A stretch of DNA of 64,000 nt from Barthelona sp. PCE (Eukaryota > Metamonada: BaSk clade), in the NCBI GenBank assembly GCA_040285745.1, contig JAUFOR010000003.1, positions 496,001-560,000 of the forward strand, given 5' to 3'. The translations under genes and the position numbers were made by a program. Below the pieces are notes generated by a model. That model was not told the origin of the DNA and did no database searches. It was given only the letters and a program-made list of their open reading frames with translations. Below, piece after piece: positions 1 to 9,843 of this stretch. Position 1 is the first letter of the stretch, and each line of letters begins with the position of its first letter.

Positions 1-2148
1 TGTTTCTTCAGCGTTCTTGATTAACTCTTCACGTTCCTGTTCGTACATGACTTGCCTTCTCTCGTCCCAATCTTCGACATCAGGAATAGGAAGACCTTCA
101 AGAGCAACCTCAGCTGAAGAACGAAGATCAAGGTCTTCTAAAGGAATCATACCCAAAGGAGCAGTGCTCTCAGGGTTCTGGAAATAAAACAAGGTACGTG
201 CCTTGAGGACAAACCATCGACGTTCCCATTTGTTTGATTTGCGACCGAAACGTGATGACCACTTGCCTCCAGACTTCTTCAAGAGAAAACCTTCAAAGAG
301 AATGGCTTCAGGGTTTGCCTGATTAACCTTGGATTGTTTGTTGGTTTTAAGCTTACCCAGGGTGATGTAGGAAAGCTCCATCTCGACGAGCTCACGGGCG
401 AAATCCTTGGCAGAAGGAAGTAAATCAGAAATGATCTCTAGAGATGTAGATTTCATACGTTGCTTAAGGGCGGGGAAAAGAGCAAGTTCTTTGATACGCT
501 CAGAAGTGTCGTCGACAAGAGCAACAAGCTGTTGATTAACTTCATCAACACACTCCAAAACTGGATTGATTAATTGAGAAATACCAACCTTAATTGGAGC
601 CTCGAATGTTTCCTGAGGAATATTGAAGTTCGATTGTGTACCTGTTGTGTTCTGGATATACTTACGAATTTGGTCATCATCTAAGCGCATTGATATATCA
701 GCTAATTTAATAGATTCTTCAAGTTTCTGGGTAAGTAAGTGCTTAATCTTAGCACCAACAAGGATCTGGGCCTCGAGCTCGTGAGGTCCATCCTGCACGC
801 GCTCAAGATCATCTGATGAAGCACCATCAACAATGTTACAATACAGACGTGAGAATGACTGAAGAATACCAAAAGCAAGACGCTTACGACCGTCATCACT
901 ATCATCGTCACCAATTGCTGAGAGCTCGCGTTCGCTCTCGTTAAGCTTTGTGCTGATCTGACGACGCAAATCAGGAAGACAAGCCTTAATATGGTTAATC
1001 AATGCGGTGTTAAGAACCTTAGCAAGGTACCCAGTACCTGCACGGTGTGCGACAGCGTGGTAAGCTTCATGGTGTTGGAAGTACTGTTCTTCAGCAAAAG
1101 CTGCCGAGTTCAAATCCTGACCCTGGTCAGTTTGCTTCTTGGAACGGTTAACAACGGGGATCATCTTCATACCCTCGTACATTTGTCCGTTAAGCACACG
1201 CATAGCATCGGTACCCTCATCCATGAGATCAAGTTTTGTGAGGACACTGATCGTACGTAGATGCTGGGGATCGTACTTCTCAGCCATAGCAAGAGCTTCA
1301 GAGTTTGCGATATCGGTGTTTGCTGGGGAAACAGCAAGAATAATTGTGTTATCATTGGCAGCAAAACGTTCAACCATTGCATGAATTAACTCAACAATAT
1401 TCTTCTGCTGACCATCAACAGCAACCTTTGTAAGACCAGGAAGATCGACGAGCGTAAGGTTGACTGCGCCTGCAACTGAAAGCTTCAAGTTGATAGGCAC
1501 AGCGGAGATCTGATTTGGACCACAAACACGATCTGTCTCACGAACAATTTCGTTACGAATTTCTTCAAGGTCATAGAACTTACGTTCCGCCATGTGTGCG
1601 AACTGGCCCACTGGGGTTGTGGCATCAGCATCGTGCATGAGCTGAAGAACGAGAGGTCTACGTGTACACATGTTACTGTTACGTGGTAAGACATCACCAA
1701 CAGACAACAATCTCTCAAGAACTGAACTCTTACCTGCACTCTGGGCACCGACAACAGCAATCTGAGGAAGAGAAATTACCGAAGTTAAACCAGAAACGGC
1801 AAGAATATCTTGCATCTGGTTAACAATATCAATAAGATATTCCATGTTGCCTGTGGGCTTTAAAAGACCAGAAATACCTGATTCATCCTCCTCAAAAGTT
1901 TTTGTTCCTGATTGCATCTGAGGTTTTGGCTTTGGTTGAGCCATCGTTCCAGGAGTTGGGCGGGATGCCATAGTACCTGGGACGGGGCGTGCTGCCATCG
2001 TGGATGGATTGTTCTTCATCATTGTGGGATTTTTCATAGTTGGATTTGGTCTCACAGCTGTGTGTGCGACACCACGATTTGTGGCTTCGTTTTCCTTGCG
2101 GCGGGCCATGAGCTGGCGCTTCCATTCTGGGATGTCTTCTGTTGACAT
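1..2148 (-). CDS. Dynamin-family GTPase with PH domain (3' end beyond window)
   Basis: Large GTPase that scissions membrane necks in endocytosis or organelle division. The frame is open for 716 codons from the ATG at 2148 to the left edge. The GTPase domain starts near residue 130 with the P-loop GAQSAGKSS, followed by the switch-I Thr in NMCTRRP, DLPG (G3) and TKLD (G4). The stalk follows. Near the window edge lies a PH-like domain, seen as GFLLKKSGGKW and KWERRWFVLKARTLFYF. The GTPase effector domain presumably lies beyond the edge. The first ~100 residues are an unusual Pro/Met-rich extension with tandem PGTMA-type repeats; in animal dynamins the proline-rich part is at the C-terminus. Upstream of the start is TTTCAA, one of the TCA motifs seen at many starts here. 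Family assignment is certain; the specific subfamily is not. Confidence 0.93.
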   Translation of the reverse strand, partial: MSTEDIPEWKRQLMARRKENEATNRGVAHTAVRPNPTMKNPTMMKNNPSTMAARPVPGTMASRPTPGTMAQPKPKPQMQSGTKTFEEDESGISGLLKPTGNMEYLIDIVNQMQDILAVSGLTSVISLPQIAVVGAQSAGKSSVLERLLSVGDVLPRNSNMCTRRPLVLQLMHDADATTPVGQFAHMAERKFYDLEEIRNEIVRETDRVCGPNQISAVPINLKLSVAGAVNLTLVDLPGLTKVAVDGQQKNIVELIHAMVERFAANDNTIILAVSPANTDIANSEALAMAEKYDPQHLRTISVLTKLDLMDEGTDAMRVLNGQMYEGMKMIPVVNRSKKQTDQGQDLNSAAFAEEQYFQHHEAYHAVAHRAGTGYLAKVLNTALINHIKACLPDLRRQISTKLNESERELSAIGDDDSDDGRKRLAFGILQSFSRLYCNIVDGASSDDLERVQDGPHELEAQILVGAKIKHLLTQKLEESIKLADISMRLDDDQIRKYIQNTTGTQSNFNIPQETFEAPIKVGISQLINPVLECVDEVNQQLVALVDDTSERIKELALFPALKQRMKSTSLEIISDLLPSAKDFARELVEMELSYITLGKLKTNKQSKVNQANPEAILFEGFLLKKSGGKWSSRFGRKSNKWERRWFVLKARTLFYFQNPESTAPLGMIPLEDLDLRSSAEVALEGLPIPDVEDWDERRQVMYEQEREELIKNAEET

Positions 2149-2402
2149 TTGAAATGGAGGACAAAAAATATTACAAACTTAAACTTAATATACTGCTATA
2201 CTGATACAAAATAGTTGTTATTGTGTCACAAAGATCCATGTGATCGTGATCAAAAACGAAAAATGTTGCTCTACTTTATTCTGGCCTAAGAATCTTAACT
2301 TCTAAATTCTTTCCCAATACGAATCACCTTCTAACAGTTATAAATCATGGTGATAGACGATATACTTCAATAAGAAACCACAAAACTCATCATATACAAA
2401 AA

Positions 2403-3389
2403 TTATTGTAATATATCCATTGCACACAAAACTTCAATCTCCGCAAGGGCTGCTTCAACGTCTTTCTTAATCTGAGACTCGTTAAATAGGGATTTTGATA
2501 CATTAGGTTCATCTACATCATCAATAATCACAGTATCTGTATTTGTGTTATCGTGTATCATGTTTGCAATTTGATTATCTGTAGTTATTGGATCATTCAT
2601 GGGCATCAGTGGACTCACAATGACTGTGTCATTGTTTTCAAAAGGATTACTAACATTTGTATTTGCCAAATGAGCAAATTTGCTATTTAGCTCAGGGGAT
2701 AAGTCTGTTACTGGACTGTTCGATATATTACTGGGAACAATAACAATAGTATCAGTATTACTGCTACTCTCTGAAGTACCACTCTTAGCCACGGTGTTTG
2801 CTTCAACGGTGGAGTCATAGCTGATAGCACTTGATACATCGTGCACACTGGGTGTATGAGGGACATGTGGGACATACTCTGGTGAAGGAAATATTTCAAG
2901 GGCAGGCTTTCGAGTTGAAATATGTGAAATACCTTCATCTTCAGAATCCAAAAGATCTTTTGTAAGCTCATTCAGTGTTTTATGAATAGATTCTACTGAA
3001 TCATCAACAGATGAAAGTGGAATTACACGAATTTGCTGAGATTCTCCATGACTGCGTGTTTTAGGTGTTGCTACAATTAATGGAGCCGTTGGAATGTGAT
3101 CATTGGAGAAGCTACATAGCTGAGACTCGAGTGTAATAAGTCTGGATCGGATTTCTTTCAGTCTTTGAAGGCTGTGTTTGATACCACGATAATTTTTGGT
3201 TGCTGTGGGTGAAGAATGTATTGTGTGACTTTTTGTGGGAGAAGCGTTGGTATTGGGCGAAAATGCGCTTGTATATACATGCCTTAAACTTGAATACTGA
3301 TCCAGCAAAGATTTTTTGGGAGTATCAGAAGTTTGTTCACCGCAACCATCCTCTTTGTCCAAATATGCAAGGAGCTCTTCGGTTGTCAT
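2403..3389 (-). CDS. Hypothetical Ser/Thr-rich acidic protein with SIM-like repeats
   Basis: A 328-residue protein I do not recognise. The start is placed at the ATG at 3389 (MTTEELLAYLDKED); the frame is open further upstream but those codons look non-coding. A short helical stretch (about residues 60-90, KHSLQRLKEIRSRLITLESQ) precedes a long disordered Ser/Thr/Pro/Asn region. Three copies of a D-T-[IV]-[IV]-[IV] motif occur (DTIVIVPS, DTVIVSP, DTVIIDDVDE). The last has the hydrophobic core plus acidic flank typical of SUMO-interacting motifs. A single NPF tripeptide, a ligand of EH domains in endocytosis, is also present. It ends in a predicted amphipathic helix. It lies downstream of the start of the dynamin gene on the same strand. 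Function is unknown. Confidence 0.75.
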   Translation of the reverse strand: MTTEELLAYLDKEDGCGEQTSDTPKKSLLDQYSSLRHVYTSAFSPNTNASPTKSHTIHSSPTATKNYRGIKHSLQRLKEIRSRLITLESQLCSFSNDHIPTAPLIVATPKTRSHGESQQIRVIPLSSVDDSVESIHKTLNELTKDLLDSEDEGISHISTRKPALEIFPSPEYVPHVPHTPSVHDVSSAISYDSTVEANTVAKSGTSESSSNTDTIVIVPSNISNSPVTDLSPELNSKFAHLANTNVSNPFENNDTVIVSPLMPMNDPITTDNQIANMIHDNTNTDTVIIDDVDEPNVSKSLFNESQIKKDVEAALAEIEVLCAMDILQ

Positions 3390-3822
3390 GTGTGTTACAA
3401 TTAGTTTGCTGAAAAAAGCAATGTAAGAGGTGAAATAATGTTCAACAGAAAATGCGCGTTCAATCCCCATATGATATTTATTTCTCATACACGTGGATAC
3501 ATGGTGTGATTGAAAGTGTGTGATTAGTAAATAGAGGCAAAAAAGATAATTATGCTCATACGGGATTCTAACATCAATGATATACATTTAGAACTATACA
3601 TACTAACGTTGGATTTAAAAGATGTGTAAATATGAGGGAAAACCGTGATTTTAAACATAAAACCGATTCAAATTTAGGAATTATAAGGCAGGCATTACTC
3701 CAATGCAACAAGACTACATTAACGTATAAACGATTCAATAAGGTACAAAATGAAAAGTCTGCAAACCGTTGTATGAATCCACTGGCATCATTACATCAGC
3801 ATAACCTTTTTCTCTCATTTTC
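3390..3822. promoter_or_regulatory. Divergent intergenic region
   Basis: A 433-bp spacer between two divergent genes. Short frames cross it but none has convincing composition. The right end carries a pyrimidine run and TCATTTTC directly before the ATG at 3823, resembling the initiator motif described for trichomonads. No RNA gene was seen. Confidence 0.4.
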
Positions 3823-5547
3823 ATGGACTTACAAGATCATTTCGCGAAAGGGGACTATGAGCGTGTACTCAAAGCTCTGGAAGCCTCTCTAAATGAGCCA
3901 AATGTTAGCAATGAAAACAATATTAGGCACAACATCGCACTGTGTATGCTTAACTTAAAGCAAATATCACCAGAGCAGTGTTTCACAAGTATTAATCGGA
4001 TACAGCCCTCCACATTTGTACATAGGGCCATATATAGTTACAATAAGGCTCTCATCTATTTTGAAGCACATTCCTTCGAATGCACTGCCACCTTATGTCA
4101 AGATCTATTGCTTTACTCAGATTTGCTTCCTTCTTATGTCAACTATCATGTTTTATCACTTCTGGTGGAAACATACTTCATCATTGGTTGTTTTGACAAA
4201 CTTGAGATTCTTCTACGCTTCATGAAGAAGATGTCTATGAATGAGGATGAGAACAACTTCTTTGAGACATATCTCCCGCTTTTTTACACCAAATTTTACA
4301 TCATGACAGATCAACTCGATGAAGCCGCTAAATACATTGATGATCTCGCCCCTGGATCACTCAGCCAGTGTCTTCTTGCCTTCTATCACTTCAAACGCCT
4401 GGACATGTCCGAAGCATTTTCAGTACTCCATCAATACTCTGTGAGCATCAAGAAGAAGAAGAATATGTCTCGTTGGTTCACGTATGACATCCTAAAGAGC
4501 ATATATCTGAACAACATTTCCCTCATCTGCTTTATCGGACGCCAAAATGGACACGTATCCAATGATCGGGATAACAAACCAGTCAGTGCTTTGTTAGGTA
4601 TCACAGAAGCATTGCATCAGCTCAACAAGAATTCTTTCTACTATAAGTTCATACAACTGAACGCGGCATATATTCTTCTATATCTGCCCGTAGGTGCTCG
4701 TACTATAGAGAGTTATCATCGTGCCTATCATCTTTTCAAGGCTGCTTTTATTTCTTCACGTCATAACAGTCCGCGTATTCTTTTCAGCGCGGGTGAGAGT
4801 GCGCATCTCTTTGCGCTCATTATGAGCTCGCGTACTGATAAGAAGACAAATTCTAAAGTGTTTGGTGTCTTGGATGTTGTGAAAGAATATATTGGTGAAG
4901 GTCCTGGTCGTATCATCAGACTCCCTAACAGCGAGGAGACTATCATGCATGGTATAAGGCCGTCGATTTTCAGCCTTGATGGTGTTGATAAGTTGAAGGA
5001 CTGGCCAACATTAGAAGACGCTGAACGCCTATTCTTCAGAACCATTCGTCTTTGTGTTGGCGCAGCACAATTCTCCTTATCCTCTATGTATCAAAGCATT
5101 CATATGCATAGTCGTGTCCATCTGGCACATTGTTGTCTGAAGAAACTGAATCCTATAGCTGCATTACGTAACCTTCAGGATGTAAGTAAGGATCCACAAG
5201 CGAATGCCAGCTGTGTGAACTCACTGTGGTTCTCTTGTCTCCTTTCAGAATGTTATCTTCGAATGCGTACTTATGATCGTGCAAGAGCTGAATTAAAGAA
5301 AACAGAACCCACAACAGATGCTAATCCTCTTGATGAAGTGACTCGTGCAATTAATATCGCTTATACATATATTGCACAAAATAATTTTAGTGAAGCAATG
5401 AAGTATGCTGAAATTGCCAAGTCACGTCAATCTCATTCGCCTTCCCCAATTTTAATTCAAGTCTTCATTCTTTTGAAGCAGGGTAGGGTCAACAATGCCA
5501 TCAGCATCATCAAGAATCGCAATTTCAATGCAAACGTTGGAAAGTAA
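3823..5547 (+). CDS. TPR-repeat protein, possibly CNOT10-like
   Basis: A 574-residue all-helical protein with degenerate tetratricopeptide repeats from end to end. Examples are the N-terminal FAKGDYERVLKALEASL followed by NIRHNIALCMLNL, and the C-terminal INIAYTYIAQNNFSEAMKYA. The arrangement (N-terminal TPRs, a long divergent middle, and a C-terminal TPR block after a segment describing accumulation of YHRAYHLFKAAF-type helices) recalls CNOT10 of the CCR4-NOT deadenylase complex. SRP72 or other TPR scaffolds are alternatives. No catalytic motif is visible. The ATG at 3823 is preceded within 11 bp by TCATTTTC. The role is probably as a protein-protein interaction scaffold; the CNOT10 assignment is tentative. 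Confidence 0.8.
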   Translation: MDLQDHFAKGDYERVLKALEASLNEPNVSNENNIRHNIALCMLNLKQISPEQCFTSINRIQPSTFVHRAIYSYNKALIYFEAHSFECTATLCQDLLLYSDLLPSYVNYHVLSLLVETYFIIGCFDKLEILLRFMKKMSMNEDENNFFETYLPLFYTKFYIMTDQLDEAAKYIDDLAPGSLSQCLLAFYHFKRLDMSEAFSVLHQYSVSIKKKKNMSRWFTYDILKSIYLNNISLICFIGRQNGHVSNDRDNKPVSALLGITEALHQLNKNSFYYKFIQLNAAYILLYLPVGARTIESYHRAYHLFKAAFISSRHNSPRILFSAGESAHLFALIMSSRTDKKTNSKVFGVLDVVKEYIGEGPGRIIRLPNSEETIMHGIRPSIFSLDGVDKLKDWPTLEDAERLFFRTIRLCVGAAQFSLSSMYQSIHMHSRVHLAHCCLKKLNPIAALRNLQDVSKDPQANASCVNSLWFSCLLSECYLRMRTYDRARAELKKTEPTTDANPLDEVTRAINIAYTYIAQNNFSEAMKYAEIAKSRQSHSPSPILIQVFILLKQGRVNNAISIIKNRNFNANVGK

Positions 5548-5595
5548 ATGTTTTGTAGTTTGTTACTATTTTCATATTTATAGGGTCATATTACA

Positions 5596-6864
5596 ATGCA
5601 AAAAGAAGACAAAGCAATCAAAATGAGCATTAGAGAGTATATAACTCAAGATGAAAGTGAAATCGAAATGAGTGTTGTACAGAAGCTTTTAAAAGATGAA
5701 ATTACGAACCTGAAGGATGATTTCACCGACATTGCAGACACCCACAAAGAGTATTTGGACACATTAAAAAAAGCTCAAAGTTTAAGTGCTTCTGTTGGTA
5801 AAAAGATCAAGAATTTCAAAAGATTCAGCTCCTCCACATCCAAGTTAATACGTAACCTGGAGGAGAAGCAGCTTGTTGGGGATGAAACAGCTTGCAAATA
5901 CAAAAACTCAATTTCTTCTCGGTCATATGGTGTTAACACGATGAAGACAACATTACCACAACAAGCAGGTCGTTTCATCAACTTCTTTATTGGTAGTTTA
6001 AACGTTTCTCTTCCTACAGAGGAAGAACGATTCAATTATCGTGAAGAATACGAAAAGACCAGATCAAAAGTCTCCATGTTTTTAAGTGTTATGCTTTTTT
6101 CACGAATTCTTTATGTCTTTTTCCCGTTTGTTGCAATCCTTAAGATGTTCTCAAGCACATTAATTGATTGGGTAATATGTGTTGTTGAAGTTCTCTTCTA
6201 CCTTTCACTTAGTTTCAGAGAATTAATCCTTAAATCCAATGGATCACGTATTAAACTGTGGTGGATCACTCATCATCTACTCACTGCTCTTTCTTGCGCT
6301 TTACTCCTCACACATAATGATGTTATCTTCAGTAATGATCGAGTACGGATTCATGTTCTTGTTTTTGGTCTTTTAGTGAATGTGTTCCAACAAGTACAGT
6401 TTCAAAACTCAAAGAGAGCCCTCTACCGTAAAAGGGCTTTAGGCAGAACAAATTCGTATCTTCCAAGTACAGATGGTACTACAGGAGAGATAGACAAGAA
6501 TCAAACAGGTTTCTTTTGGTGGCTTGTCGTTTCTCTTGCATTTATGCTTCAGACCTATCAGTTCTTTGTTGGTATAACTTGTTATATCGAAAACTTTAAA
6601 CTTTTTGGATTTATAATTTTTTGTTTAGCTTTGGGTAATTCTTCAACTACTATACTAATTGTACATAAGAAATGGCGAAAAATCAGAGCTGCTAAACGTA
6701 GAAAGATGACAACAAAATGCGAAGATAGTGATAGTGATGCAGAATCTGTTAGGAGTCAAGCCTTTGACCTTACAATCGAAACTAATAATGTCAACGTCAA
6801 TGATTCAGTATTGTTGGATACCCCTGCTGCCGCAGTCAACCGTGGTGCATTCTTAAGTGATTAA
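5596..6864 (+). CDS. TMEM120/TMPIT family multipass membrane protein
   Basis: A 422-residue protein. An N-terminal coiled coil (about residues 25-95) precedes six or so membrane segments (about residues 150-350) and a basic, then acidic, cytosolic tail. The diagnostic TMEM120 signature is clear: RELILKSNGSRIKLWWITHH followed by FQQVQFQNSKRALYRKRALG matches the RESILRVNGSRIKGWWVVHH region of animal TMEM120A/B. Family members are nuclear-envelope/ER proteins with an ELOVL-like fold that binds coenzyme A; their function is debated (adipocyte gene positioning, mechanosensing). It follows the TPR gene by 48 bp on the same strand. The ATG at 5596 has TCATATTA just upstream; MSIREY, 10 codons later, is an alternative start. 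Confidence 0.92.
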   Translation: MQKEDKAIKMSIREYITQDESEIEMSVVQKLLKDEITNLKDDFTDIADTHKEYLDTLKKAQSLSASVGKKIKNFKRFSSSTSKLIRNLEEKQLVGDETACKYKNSISSRSYGVNTMKTTLPQQAGRFINFFIGSLNVSLPTEEERFNYREEYEKTRSKVSMFLSVMLFSRILYVFFPFVAILKMFSSTLIDWVICVVEVLFYLSLSFRELILKSNGSRIKLWWITHHLLTALSCALLLTHNDVIFSNDRVRIHVLVFGLLVNVFQQVQFQNSKRALYRKRALGRTNSYLPSTDGTTGEIDKNQTGFFWWLVVSLAFMLQTYQFFVGITCYIENFKLFGFIIFCLALGNSSTTILIVHKKWRKIRAAKRRKMTTKCEDSDSDAESVRSQAFDLTIETNNVNVNDSVLLDTPAAAVNRGAFLSD

Positions 6865-7047
6865 TAAGGAATAAATTAAACCATTCAGGTTGAGCCCTAA
6901 ATGATTCAAATGAACTTTCAATCGTAATTATAGGGTTATACAGTGTGCTTTATACTTCAAAAATTCATAATGTAATAATGCTGCTAAAAATATGTTTCAA
7001 AAGATACTTCCCTTTTCTCTCATCTTTTTTTGAGCAAACCAGGATTG

Positions 7048-7479
7048 ATGGGAGACGCGCTGGATAACTACTACATCAGTTCAAAGGTTAAGCGTTGTGT
7101 AGCATCTACTCTCATTGTTCTATTGTTTTTGTGTTTATCGCTAGTACCTCAATTCACTGAGGGGGTCAAAAACGTTTTGTTGTTTGTCACATTGGGTTTA
7201 ATTTTCTGTGAAATCCTAATTGTCAATGCAATTCTTAGAGGAAGGTTGCTAAACATTGTGGCAGTATACAGATTGTTATTCATTTTATGTATGATATGGT
7301 ACGAATATGAATATACAAGTAACACTGTCATACAATGTATCTTCATTACGGGAGTTATTTTATCAGCTGTAGTACATTTCGTTCTGTTACTTATGGTTAT
7401 TCGCAGTGACACGGGCATAGACTTCAGTTACAACTTCCTTTCATCACATGAATACTATTCTAGCAGCAGTTTTGTCTGA
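7048..7479 (+). CDS. Small four-TM membrane protein
   Basis: A 143-residue protein starting at ATG 7048 (MGDALDNYYISSKVKR); the frame is open six codons further upstream but only from a TTG. Four hydrophobic segments can be seen, around residues 20-38, 43-63, 71-90 and 95-118, ending in a Ser/Tyr-rich tail with repeated serines. The N-terminus is short and polar. I do not recognise the family; size and topology resemble small tetraspan proteins of the secretory pathway such as TVP/MARVEL-type or Rab-interacting YIP-like proteins, without a signature motif. A pyrimidine stretch with TCATCTTTTTT lies about 20-30 bp before the ATG. Confidence 0.65.
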   Translation: MGDALDNYYISSKVKRCVASTLIVLLFLCLSLVPQFTEGVKNVLLFVTLGLIFCEILIVNAILRGRLLNIVAVYRLLFILCMIWYEYEYTSNTVIQCIFITGVILSAVVHFVLLLMVIRSDTGIDFSYNFLSSHEYYSSSSFV

Positions 7480-7659
7480 GTAGATTCTCAAAAATTTCCC
7501 CTTATACATATTTTCCACATAACATTAAGTTATTTACATACTTTACTGTTTCACCCACCCTTTTTTCAATAAATTATAACCCTTTCCGGAAATAATATGC
7601 AATTGAATCGTAATAAGAAAAATAACCTTTCTGAACAAATTTGATATCCTGACTACATC

Positions 7660-9249
7660 ATGCCAAGGCCTAATATTCAACACACGGACAAATTTAGTAT
7701 TGTTCGTTTTGGGGATGGGGTAATAATTCAGAGTATTGATGATTCCTTGAATATTAAACGCTTTTTTTGTATACAGGAGGATAAGACCTGCGGCATTAGA
7801 CCTCCACAATCGCCAGATTTGACAACTGGCCACCTGGTATCTTCATCATCCTATTTACATGTTAGTCTCTTGGATTCATCACTATTTTACCACTACTTAA
7901 TGTGCAAGCCGTATGAAAATAGCAGTACCCTTTCTCTTATTCTGGATTTATACAATTTCACAAATAACAAGTTCAATCACATCAATAGCATCTCTTTAAC
8001 TGGTTTAAATCATGATCTGAGGTTCGGCAAGTTGATAAATATGCGGTACTGGATCCAAAATTTAAGTTTAAATCAGAAAATTGTACGAATAATTGATTTG
8101 AGCTCTGCAAAACTTGTAGAGCTTCCTTATCACAGCCGTGTCCATACCCAGGTGCACAATGGCAGTTTGTTTTTGTGTGATGGATAAAACTTCTGGCAAT
8201 AACCAGTTCATCTTCAGTGATAACTCACATGATTTATCCGACAACGCATATTATTTACGATACAATGATATGTTTTTGAATCTGGATTACTCAAGTGCTA
8301 GTAATGAGTGTCAAGTAATTAGCTCTGTTCGAAACTTAATCTTTTTAGGGGAACAAGTTCATAGTTACAACAAAAAAGATTGTTTTTTTTACAAATTGCA
8401 TGATTTTTTTGTTTTTGGTCTCACATCAATCAGTAAGAATGGTCTGTTACTTCAGTTTAAGATGCAGCCAAGATCAAAACAATCGCTAAATGGTGGAAGA
8501 AATCAGGTTGTGTTTTTCAACCATTTTGGTAAACAGTGCTTTATATGCACACCGTCCAAACAAGAATTTCAATCCAGTACACATCTTTTCAGCGTGGAGC
8601 ATCAATATGATGTCGATGAAGGACAGTGGAAAACGCTTTGTATAACTGGTGATAATTATGTGCGGCATTTATATGTTGATGGGGAGAAAGTGTACAGAAC
8701 TTTATTTAAATGGGGAAATCATTGTTGCTCAGGAAACTCAAGAATATGAAAACAGTTTCTTCATCAGAAAGTATTTTTACAGATGACATTGTGTATTTCA
8801 AGTGCAATTCGTTTTCAAAGAATGAATTTTTTATAATAATGGGAGATGTTGGAGAATGTGAGTGTATTTTTATTCAATATAGTGAAGAACTGAAGAAATT
8901 AAAGCATAACAAATTTTGCATTTCATACCCCAGTTTTTGGAAAAATATGTGTGGTTTTTTGGGCAAAAGTTCGCTTATAATTCATAATAAGGTTTATCAT
9001 TTCAAAGAAATAGATGATATGAGTATCCTGGAAGTAAGTTGTATTTCGATTGATGATATAATACCAACTCCGGGTGTAATCATATCGTATGGTGATAACT
9101 TGACCGATTTTCGTCTTTGTGTGAGTGAGATTGTATTTAACAAAACATTTTCCAATTATTCAAAGCATACTACAATAATTAATATGTTAAGTACGGTAGT
9201 TGATTATAATTTTATTCAATTTTCCAGTTTTGGTCAGTTTAAACAATAG
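7660..9249 (+). pseudogene. Frameshifted relict gene, paralogue of the 61.1-63.0 kb gene
   Basis: A coding-like stretch of about 530 codons that cannot be read in one frame. Frame 1 runs 7660-8187 (from MPRPNIQHTDKFS). The protein-like text then continues in frame 2 from about 8165 (DKTSGNNQFIFSD) to about 8710, moves to frame 0 (GEIIVAQETQEYENSFFIRK) to about 8783, and back to frame 1 (TDDIVYFKCNSFS) to the stop at 9247-9249. None of the junctions carries the CTNAYATTTAG intron end found elsewhere in the window, so splicing is unlikely. By eye the N-terminal part shares spacing and residues with the intact 616-residue protein encoded at 61133-62983 (for example an RGPQ/RPPQ element followed by a P-x-x-FY segment). 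Best read as a decayed family member; residual assembly indels are the alternative. Confidence 0.65.
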
Positions 9250-9464
9250 TTTTGACTTTTTTAGGTGAGAAAATAATGACAGTAATACATTTATTCAGAG
9301 GCTTAATTTTTTTACTATGATTGCATTCAATCTTGATTATGGGCCTAATTTATGAGCTCTATTTGAGTATTTAAGCATTTTTCAGGCATTCTTTTGGTGT
9401 GCTAATAATAGTAACATTGTAATAAATGAAATTTGATCTGTTAAAACATATTTCTCCCATTTCA

Positions 9465-9776
9465 ATGGCTTCCGAACAAAGTGTACCCGAAATTTCATCT
9501 GCTTTAGGTGGGTTGATTTCAGAAGAGCTTGCATGTCATATGGAAAAGACTCAGACAATGCTCACAACCATAGAAGAGAAGCAAACTGCTCTTGAAGAAT
9601 CTTTAAATTCTTTAAATGATGAAATTGAGACTATAAAAAGCAGGCAGTTCCCTAGAACTGCCGAATACCTTGAGAAATTGAGCATAAATCGTCGCAGAAC
9701 TCTTCAAGCATCTAAACAACTTACACGTATTAGACAACGCCTCTTAAAGATATTGACGATTAGCCAGTCTCTGTAA
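9465..9776 (+). CDS. Snapin-like coiled-coil protein (BLOC-1/BORC subunit candidate)
   Basis: A 103-residue helical protein. The central and C-terminal part (IEEKQTALEESLNSLNDEI and then YLEKLSINRRRTLQASKQL) follows the Snapin pattern, in which a heptad helix is followed by a Y-x-x-K-L-x-x-x-R-R-R motif and a second helix ending in RLRRL-type residues (here RLLKI). Snapin is a subunit of the BLOC-1 and BORC complexes that position lysosome-related organelles, and human Snapin (136 aa) is of similar size. The start is placed at ATG 9465 because CCATTTCA precedes it directly; an in-frame ATG at 9426 would add 13 residues. The assignment is by pattern only and other small coiled-coil families are possible. 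Confidence 0.6.
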   Translation: MASEQSVPEISSALGGLISEELACHMEKTQTMLTTIEEKQTALEESLNSLNDEIETIKSRQFPRTAEYLEKLSINRRRTLQASKQLTRIRQRLLKILTISQSL

Positions 9777-9843
9777 GTATTCAATGAGAAGAAAACTAAT
9801 TAACACGCGTTTATTAAATTTTTTATGTGAATTTCACCATGCA

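Noticed and set aside
1101-1125. GTTCAAATCC resembling a tRNA T-loop
   Set aside because: It lies inside the conserved dynamin coding frame with no cloverleaf around it.
8165-8220. Possible 43-nt intron (GTGTGA...CTTCAG) joining the first two frames of the relict at 7660-9249
   Set aside because: It would restore the first frame change, but its 3' end lacks CTNAYATTTAG, the donor is GTGT not GTAT, and the later frame changes need further ad hoc introns.
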